The position numbers were made by a program, and so were the translations under genes. The notes beneath the pieces are model-generated. The model did no database searches. It had not been told where the DNA came from and saw nothing but the letters and a program-made list of their open reading frames with translations. Of a stretch of DNA of 64,000 bases, positions 59,091 through 64,000 are shown piece by piece. Location: the NCBI RefSeq assembly GCF_900176275.1, contig NZ_FWXD01000005.1, positions 1 through 64,000 on the forward strand, given 5' to 3'. This stretch comes from Andreprevotia lacus DSM 23236 (GTDB taxonomy: Bacteria; Pseudomonadota; Gammaproteobacteria; Burkholderiales; Chitinibacteraceae). Within the stretch, counting starts at the first letter, position 1. Every line of letters begins with the position of its first letter.

Positions 59091-59357
59091 TCAATCGCCG
59101 ATTTCCTGCTTCACGATGGCCAGCGTCTTGGCATCGAAATACACCTCGGCCTTCTTGCCGGCCTTGTCGTGGCCGTAGATTTCATAACAGTTGCCCGAGG
59201 TCTTGAAGGTGCGGATCTTGTAGCCCTGCGCTTCGATCTGCTTTTTCGCGTCGTCGGGCTTGAGCCACTCGGCTTTCGGGTGTGCGGGGCAGTTGGCGGC
59301 GGCCAGGGTCAGCGGGCTGGCAATGGCGAACAGGGCGGCAACAATCAGGGTACGCAT
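59091..59357 (-). CDS. exported PepSY-domain protein
   Basis: An 88-residue exported protein: signal peptide to about residue 20 (AAANC), then a single PepSY-type domain with LKPDDAKKQIEAQGYKIRTFK and AEVYFDAKTLAIVKQEI. Such small PepSY proteins occur beside cytochrome b561 and two-component genes. AAGGAG precedes the ATG. First gene of the likely five-gene operon. Confidence 0.88.
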   Translation of the reverse strand: MRTLIVAALFAIASPLTLAAANCPAHPKAEWLKPDDAKKQIEAQGYKIRTFKTSGNCYEIYGHDKAGKKAEVYFDAKTLAIVKQEIGD

Positions 59358-59461
59358 GGCAATACTCCTTGGGGGTGGGGAAGAACTCGCCGCCATTGGA
59401 ACGCCTGCGGGTTAAGCCAGACTTAAGCGCCTGTTCTCCCTCAGGCGTCATCTGTGGATCA

Positions 59462-59605
59462 CCATCATCAAGACCCCGGCAAAGCCGGGTTCTGACCCGT
59501 TTTTGAGAGTGAAGCAACGGCGCTCCCTGGTTGATTCCACGCCCCCCGCCCTCGCCGCCGCGAGGGAGCCTCGCTACGCTCGCCAGTGGCACGAATCGGG
59601 TCTTT
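59462..59605 (-). repeat. R3 G-rich repeat copy, inverted
   Basis: Read on the minus strand it starts GCGAGGCTCCCTCGCGGCGG and ends with the ACCCGGCTTTGCCGGGG hairpin before CTTGATG. The region 59358-59777 carries this copy and no gene. Confidence 0.75.
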
Positions 59606-59777
59606 GAAAATCAAGCGCTTAGGTAAGCAACAGGCTGGACCCCCTGTTTGCACCTTCGGCTATCATCTGGATAAACCGGCATCAAGTAACCGGCTTTACG
59701 CGGGCGCTCGTGAGCCGCAGGGCGGCGCGGCCGCTTGGGAGTACAATGGCGGCTTGTTCTGTCGAACCGTATTGCCC

Positions 59778-60005
59778 ATGACTGCCGATCTCTCCATCGA
59801 CCTTTCCGGCCTGAATTGCCCACTGCCCATCCTGCGCACCAAGAAGGCGCTGGCGCCGCTGGCCAGCGGCACCCTGCTGGCCGTGACCTGCACCGACCCG
59901 GCCACGCCGACCGACTTCGCCGCCTTCTGCCGCCAGACCGGCAACGAGCTGGTGGAAGCGACCGCCGCCGACACCAAATTCCATTTCCTGATTCGCAAGC
60001 GCTGA
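59778..60005 (+). CDS. TusA/SirA-family sulfur-carrier protein
   Basis: A 75-residue protein with the family CPxP motif ([14 protein letters not shown]; Cys at 14) and a small alpha/beta fold. TusA-type proteins carry a persulfide for tRNA thiolation or other sulfur transfer. The stop is directly before the pyrC ATG (1 base), so they share a transcript. Confidence 0.9.
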   Translation: MTADLSIDLSGLNCPLPILRTKKALAPLASGTLLAVTCTDPATPTDFAAFCRQTGNELVEATAADTKFHFLIRKR

Positions 60006-60006
60006 C

Positions 60007-61041
60007 ATGACCACCCAACTGACGATTACCCGCCCGGACGACTGGCACCTGCACCTGCGCGATGGCGCGCTGATGGCCTCGGTGCTGCCGCACACCGCGC
60101 GCGAGTTTGCCCGCGCCATCGTGATGCCCAATCTCAAGCCGCCGGTCTCCACCGTCGAGATGGCCGCCGCCTACCGCGAGCGCATCCTGGCAGCCTTGCC
60201 GGCCGGCAGCGATTTCCAGCCGCTGATGACGCTTTATCTCACCGGCAACCTCACGCCGGATGAGGTGGTCAAGGCCAAGAACAGCGGCTTTGTGCACGCG
60301 GTGAAGCTCTACCCGGCCGGCGCCACCACCAATTCGGAAGCCGGCGTGGCCGGCCTCGACGGCGTGATGCCGACATTGGAAAAAATGGCCGAAATCGGCC
60401 TGCCTTTCCTGGTGCACGGCGAAGTGACCGATCCGGCGGTGGACGTGTTCGACCGCGAAGCCGCCTTCATCGATCAAGTGATGGCGCCACTGCTGCAACG
60501 CCTGCCGACACTGCGCGTGGTGTTCGAGCACATCACCACCAAGCAAGCTGCGCAGTTCGTGGCCGAGGCCGGCGCCAACGTGGGTGCCACCATCACGCCG
60601 CAACACCTGCTGATGAACCGCAATGCGCTGTTCCAGGGTGGCATCCGCCCGCATCACTACTGCCTGCCGGTACTGAAGCGCGAAGAACACCGCCAGGCAC
60701 TGGTGGCTGCGGCCACGTCGGGCAGCACCAAGTTCTTCCTCGGCACCGACAGCGCGCCGCATGCACTGCACACCAAGGAAGCCGCCTGTGGCTGCGCCGG
60801 CATCTATTCGGCGCACGCTGCGCTGGCCTTCTATGCCGAAGCCTTTGACGCGGCTGGCGCGCTGGACAAGCTGGAAGCCTTTGCCAGCTTCAACGGCCCG
60901 GATTTCTATCGTCTGCCGCGCAATAGCGGCACCGTCACCCTGGTGAAGGAAGACTGGACCGTGCCGGCGTCCTACCCGTTTGGCGAGCACAACGTGGTGC
61001 CGCTGCGCGCAGGTGAAACGCTGGGCTGGAAGCTGCTTTGA
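60007..61041 (+). CDS. pyrC: dihydroorotase
   Basis: A 344-residue dihydroorotase of the short (type II, E. coli PyrC-like) class, the pyrimidine synthesis step that makes dihydroorotate from carbamoyl aspartate. It has [10 protein letters not shown] (metal His pair), the lysine in [18 protein letters not shown] and [10 protein letters not shown] with the catalytic Asp. Full length. The next gene overlaps its stop. Confidence 0.95.
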   Translation: MTTQLTITRPDDWHLHLRDGALMASVLPHTAREFARAIVMPNLKPPVSTVEMAAAYRERILAALPAGSDFQPLMTLYLTGNLTPDEVVKAKNSGFVHAVKLYPAGATTNSEAGVAGLDGVMPTLEKMAEIGLPFLVHGEVTDPAVDVFDREAAFIDQVMAPLLQRLPTLRVVFEHITTKQAAQFVAEAGANVGATITPQHLLMNRNALFQGGIRPHHYCLPVLKREEHRQALVAAATSGSTKFFLGTDSAPHALHTKEAACGCAGIYSAHAALAFYAEAFDAAGALDKLEAFASFNGPDFYRLPRNSGTVTLVKEDWTVPASYPFGEHNVVPLRAGETLGWKLL

Positions 61042-61538
61042 GCGGCAACGCCGGCCGTGCGCCGGAGATCGTCTTCATCGGCGCATTCCGCCCGCTGTGG
61101 TGGCTGACTGCGGCACTGCTGCTGCTGGCCGCGTGGTGGGGCTGGCCGCTGCTGTCCGGCGCATCGCTGGCGCACAGCTTTTATGGTGTGAGCTGGTACA
61201 GCATGATCGGCCTGGCCGCCGCGATCTGGGCGGTGCCGGCCGAGCAGGGCTGCGACGGCACGCAGCTGGAGCGGCGCTGGACCTTGCTGGGGCTGCTGAC
61301 ACTCAAGCGCGAGCGCCATGCGCTGGCAGACTTCCGGCAGATCCGCCTTGAGCAAGAGCCAAACCGGCTGGGCAAGGACAGCGTGTGGGTGCTGTTCGAG
61401 GGTGAAAACGGCCGCCGTTTTGCCTTTGCCCACTACCGTGCCAGCCACCAGGGCATTGCGCAGGCACAGGCGCTGGCCCGGCAATTATCCACGCTCAGCC
61501 AGTTACCGTTTGCCGAACAGCCCCCCGAGGCGGGATAA
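61038..61538 (+). CDS. small membrane protein of unknown function
   Basis: A 166-residue protein with two hydrophobic segments in the first 70 residues (about 20-45 and 50-65) and a soluble C-terminal part resembling a PH-like or YcxB-type domain. The start is a TTG overlapping the pyrC stop (TTGA), so it depends on pyrC translation. The family is not recognised with certainty. It ends directly before rnpB. Confidence 0.75.
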   Translation: MSGNAGRAPEIVFIGAFRPLWWLTAALLLLAAWWGWPLLSGASLAHSFYGVSWYSMIGLAAAIWAVPAEQGCDGTQLERRWTLLGLLTLKRERHALADFRQIRLEQEPNRLGKDSVWVLFEGENGRRFAFAHYRASHQGIAQAQALARQLSTLSQLPFAEQPPEAG

Positions 61539-61548
61539 TCGCCGCTGC

Positions 61549-61995
61549 GAAGCAAGCCGGATCGTCGCTGCCCCATGCGAATGGGGGGGAGGAAAGTCCG
61601 GGCTCCACAGGGCAGGATGCCGGCTAACGGCCGGGCGGCGTGAGCCGACGGAAAGTGGAACAGAGAGCTGAACCGCCGATGGCGATGTCCCACCCGCAAG
61701 GGCGGGCCCAGTTGAACGCACGATTGAAGCGTGCGGGATGGCGCACAGGCAAGGGTGAAAAGGTGTTCCCGTCAGGGAGTCCCCCTCAGGGACGGTAAGA
61801 GCGCACCGCAGGACTGGCGACAGGACTGGCAGGCTAAACCCCATCCGGAGCAAGACCAAGCAGCAGGCGTTGAAACGGCCCGTCGAGCCTGCGGGTAGGT
61901 TGCACGAGTGCACCGGCAACGGTGTGCCTAGAGGAATGACGGTCGCGTGAGGTTCGCCAAGCGCACAGAACCCGGCTTACAGGCTTGCTTCGCAG
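61549..61995 (+). ncRNA. rnpB: RNase P RNA (bacterial type A)
   Basis: The catalytic RNA of RNase P, which cuts 5' leaders from tRNA precursors. Seen directly: the conserved GAGGAAAGTCCGGGCTCCAC near 61589, ACAGAGAGCTGAACCGCCGATGGC, the GTGAAAAGGTG/GGTAAGAG core and GAGGAATGACGGTCGC. The 5' end GAAGCAAGCC pairs with GGCTTGCTTC at the 3' end (61982-61991), closing helix P1. A strong terminator follows. Confidence 0.97.
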
Positions 61996-62003
61996 CCCCA
62001 TGC

Positions 62004-62036
62004 AAAAAGACGCACTCCACGGAGTGCGTCTTTTTT
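62004..62036 (+). terminator. rho-independent terminator of rnpB
   Basis: AAAAGACGCACTCC, loop AC, GGAGTGCGTC and a run of T. Confidence 0.92.
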
Positions 62037-62067
62037 CTTTCCGGCACACGCCAAGTGAACTGCCGGG

Positions 62068-62517
62068 TCAGTTGCGGTGGCTGGTATAGCCCTTGCCGTC
62101 ATTGTCGCGGTTCAGGTCGTCGGCAATGTCCTTGAGCAGGATGTTGAGCGCAGCGTCCGAAATCATTACCTCGGCCAGGCACAGCAGCAGCGAAATCACC
62201 ATCAGCAAGAGGCTGGCGCCGAACACCAGATAGCCGTTGGCCGGCTGGTTGGCAAACACCAGGATCATCGACACGATGCAGCACAGCAGGCTGAGCACGC
62301 CGGCAGCCTGCATGCCGCGGATCAGTGCCACGCGCTGCTTGAGGTTGCCGAGCTGACGCAGCAGCTTTTCATGCGGATCGCTGCGGTGCATGTCATACAG
62401 CTGGCGGATGATGGTGGACAGCGCCAGAAAACGGTTGGTATACGCCAGCATCAGCAGCGAAATGGCCGGAAACAGCAGCGACGGGGTGCTGAGGCCGAAT
62501 TGCGGGTCCGCAGGCAT
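62068..62517 (-). CDS. DUF2721 family membrane protein
   Basis: A 149-residue inner membrane protein: segments at about 10-30, 70-90 and 95-115, with the family start LSTPSLLFPAISLLMLAYTNRFL and LIRGMQAAGVLSLLCC. The function is unknown. It is convergent with rnpB. An R1 repeat and a gene-free gap of about 120 bases lie upstream. Confidence 0.88.
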   Translation of the reverse strand: MPADPQFGLSTPSLLFPAISLLMLAYTNRFLALSTIIRQLYDMHRSDPHEKLLRQLGNLKQRVALIRGMQAAGVLSLLCCIVSMILVFANQPANGYLVFGASLLLMVISLLLCLAEVMISDAALNILLKDIADDLNRDNDGKGYTSHRN

Positions 62518-62639
62518 GGCAGCCTCCTGTAGATGGAAACGGGCGCCATGCTAACAGCGCCCGTTGCCCGGATACACACCCAGATACCCATAAAAATACC
62601 CTTTGGGCTGTTTTTGCCCCCGATCACGTGATCCGGGCA

Positions 62640-62754
62640 AGCGCCACCAGCAAAACCCGGCGCAGCGGTGCTGGCAAGGCGCACGCAGCGCAGACAGTAC
62701 AAGTGGTACGGCAAGCGAGTGCAACACCGCCAGCAGGGTTTTGCTGGTGGCGCT
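62640..62754 (+). repeat. R1 palindromic repeat, copy j
   Basis: 19-base perfect arms, AGCGCCACCAGCAAAACCC (62640-62658) and its complement (62736-62754), again with arm bases different from the other copies. It overlaps nothing, but ends 2 bases before the algR-like stop. Confidence 0.85.
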
Positions 62755-62755
62755 G

Positions 62756-63511
62756 CTATACGTGTTTCTTGAAGTCCTTGATCACATGCTGCTGGCGGCG
62801 GCTCACCGCCAGTTTTTCCGGGATGTCCTTGATCACCGCCGCCCAGTGCGTTTCGCCACCGGCCACCGGCAGTTTCTCGAAACCCAGCAAGGATTCGGTG
62901 CACACCAGGCAGTTGCGATGGATGCGCAAAAAGCGGCTGCCGAATTCTTCTTCCAGCCGCGTCAACGAATCTTCCAGCAGGTATTCACGCTCACGCGTGC
63001 GCAGGGTGATGTATTTCTGCTCGGCCTTCAGGTAGCGCGCCTCGGACACCGGAATCAGGTGCACGCGGCCGCGCTCGGTCACGCTGAAATGGCTGCGTGC
63101 ATTGTGCAATGGCGCGGCCTCGCGCTTGGCGCTGCGCGCATCGCGCACGCGGGCCAGCGCTTCCAGCAGCCGCTCCTTGCGGATGGGCTTGAGCAGGTAA
63201 TCGACCGCGCGCACCTCGAAGGCGGCCACGCCGTATTCCTCGAACGCGGTGGCAAAGATCACGGCTGGCGGCTGGGACAGGTGTTGCAGCTCGCGCGCCA
63301 GCTCGATGCCGCTCATTTGCGGCATCTGGATGTCGATGATGGCCGCGTCGGCATCGGCCTCGGCCAGCTGGCTGAGCGCGGAAATGCCATTGGTGGCCGT
63401 ACCCACGATGTCGTGCGGGCAAAGGTCGACGCAGTCGGCCAGCACGTCTTGCAGGCGTTTTAGCGCTGGCAGCTCGTCATCGACGAGAAAAAGGCGCAGC
63501 GGTGTCGTCAT
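62756..63511 (-). CDS. LytTR-family response regulator, AlgR-like
   Basis: A 251-residue regulator: receiver with phospho-acceptor Asp60 (AIIDIQMPQM) and ATAFEEYGVAAFEVRAVDYLLKP, and a LytTR domain in the C-terminal half with RYLKAEQKYITLRT and FLRIHRNCLV. In Pseudomonas the homologue AlgR controls exopolysaccharide and pili with the AlgZ/FimS kinase. The gene overlaps the kinase by 35 bases. Confidence 0.9.
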   Translation of the reverse strand: MTTPLRLFLVDDELPALKRLQDVLADCVDLCPHDIVGTATNGISALSQLAEADADAAIIDIQMPQMSGIELARELQHLSQPPAVIFATAFEEYGVAAFEVRAVDYLLKPIRKERLLEALARVRDARSAKREAAPLHNARSHFSVTERGRVHLIPVSEARYLKAEQKYITLRTREREYLLEDSLTRLEEEFGSRFLRIHRNCLVCTESLLGFEKLPVAGGETHWAAVIKDIPEKLAVSRRQQHVIKDFKKHV

Positions 63512-64000
63512 GCGGAATCTCCCGGTAGGGAACCACGATATGTACTTGATAATAGTCGCTGGTTGCCTGCGTGGTTAGGCTGGCTTCAGCGTCGAAATGC
63601 AACAGCAGGCGCTCGCGGATATTGTCGAGCGCCATGCCATTGCCCTTGTGCGTGCGCACATAGCCGGGCGGAGGCGGCGGATTCTTCACGTCGATATGCA
63701 CATCGTTGCGCATGCGGAAGATATTCACCTGGATCGGCCCCGGTTCCAGTGCGGGCTCGATTCCATAGTAGACCGCGTTTTCAATCAGTGGCTGCAACAT
63801 CAGCGGTGGCACGGCGGCATCAGCCGGCATTTTCTCGGTGTGCCACTCCACTTTCAGCCTGTCGCCCAGCCGCAGGGTCTCGATATTCACATAGTGCTCG
63901 GCCAGCTCCACCTCGCGCGCCAGGCGCGACAGATGCCGGTTGTCCTGCATCACCACACGGAACAGATCGGAGATATCCAGCAGCGCCTGCTCGGCCTTGG
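63477..64000 (-). CDS. AlgZ/FimS-like sensor histidine kinase, 5' end outside window
   Basis: C-terminal part of a LytS-type kinase. The window end cuts the gene after about 175 codons, so the membrane and phospho-acceptor parts are not visible. Visible are AEHYVNIETLRLGDRL, LIENAVYYGIEP (N box) and GNGMALDNIRERL (G box). Partner of the AlgR-like gene. Confidence 0.88.
   Translation of the reverse strand, partial: KAEQALLDISDLFRVVMQDNRHLSRLAREVELAEHYVNIETLRLGDRLKVEWHTEKMPADAAVPPLMLQPLIENAVYYGIEPALEPGPIQVNIFRMRNDVHIDVKNPPPPPGYVRTHKGNGMALDNIRERLLLHFDAEASLTTQATSDYYQVHIVVPYREIPHDDTAAPFSRR

Overview
The window looks like chromosomal DNA of a GC-rich betaproteobacterium, most likely of the Neisseriales/Chromobacteriaceae type. 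Support comes from a CNP1-family gene, an AlgZ/AlgR-like pair near rnpB, a CreBCD system, and high-GC codon use broken by a few AT-richer genes. I see no rRNA, tRNA, phage, plasmid replication, CRISPR or transposase gene. The genus is not claimed.

Layout. 1-3050: queE, a ClC chloride channel and queC (7-deazaguanine synthesis). 3475-5478: small secreted and membrane proteins, including two tandem paralogous peptides. 5522-10450: glycosyltransferase, SnoaL-like, F420-type reductase and PEBP genes among G-rich repeats. 10472-17402: AraC regulator, Sel1 protein, creA, cysC and the creBCD operon. 17489-25658: DUF1615 protein, a carboxymuconolactone-decarboxylase-like gene, a LysR regulator divergent from an exported hydrolase, an ECF41 sigma factor and an AsmA-like protein. 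26007-30553: an uncharacterised two-gene operon with a DUF917-like member, then AT-richer orphan genes including a CdiI-type immunity protein. 30719-37105: acid phosphatase, YaeQ, a block of repeat-driven duplications, a GGDEF protein coupled to a LysR regulator, and a DMT transporter. 37579-49826: deacetylase, serine hydrolase, CE2-type esterase, an orphan membrane protein, a methyltransferase, a LytS/LytTR operon, a cupin, and a LysR/SDR pair. 50165-54743: a lone A-T-TE NRPS module and an Ntn hydrolase. 54895-64000: CNP1, a PepSY/cytochrome b/two-component/CDF operon, TusA, pyrC, rnpB, DUF2721 and the AlgR/AlgZ-like pair, cut by the window edge.

Main observations. (1) The ECF41 sigma gene and the carboxymuconolactone-decarboxylase-like gene both have a TGTCACA-N16-CGTC promoter, giving a self-contained ECF41 regulon, and each promoter is separated from its gene by a copy of the same palindromic repeat. 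(2) The NRPS module reads as threonine-activating (code DFWNIGMVHK) and its thioesterase has Cys in place of the catalytic Ser, a combination known from beta-lactone-forming enzymes. (3) Four intergenic repeat families are dense here. Family R1 keeps perfect palindromic arms whose sequence differs from copy to copy. Family R2 (double-hairpin, GCGCAAT-rich) sits at the edges of several tandem duplications that copied gene ends and may have made a chimeric gene. Family R3 is G-rich. R4 is a MITE-like element flanked by CTAG.
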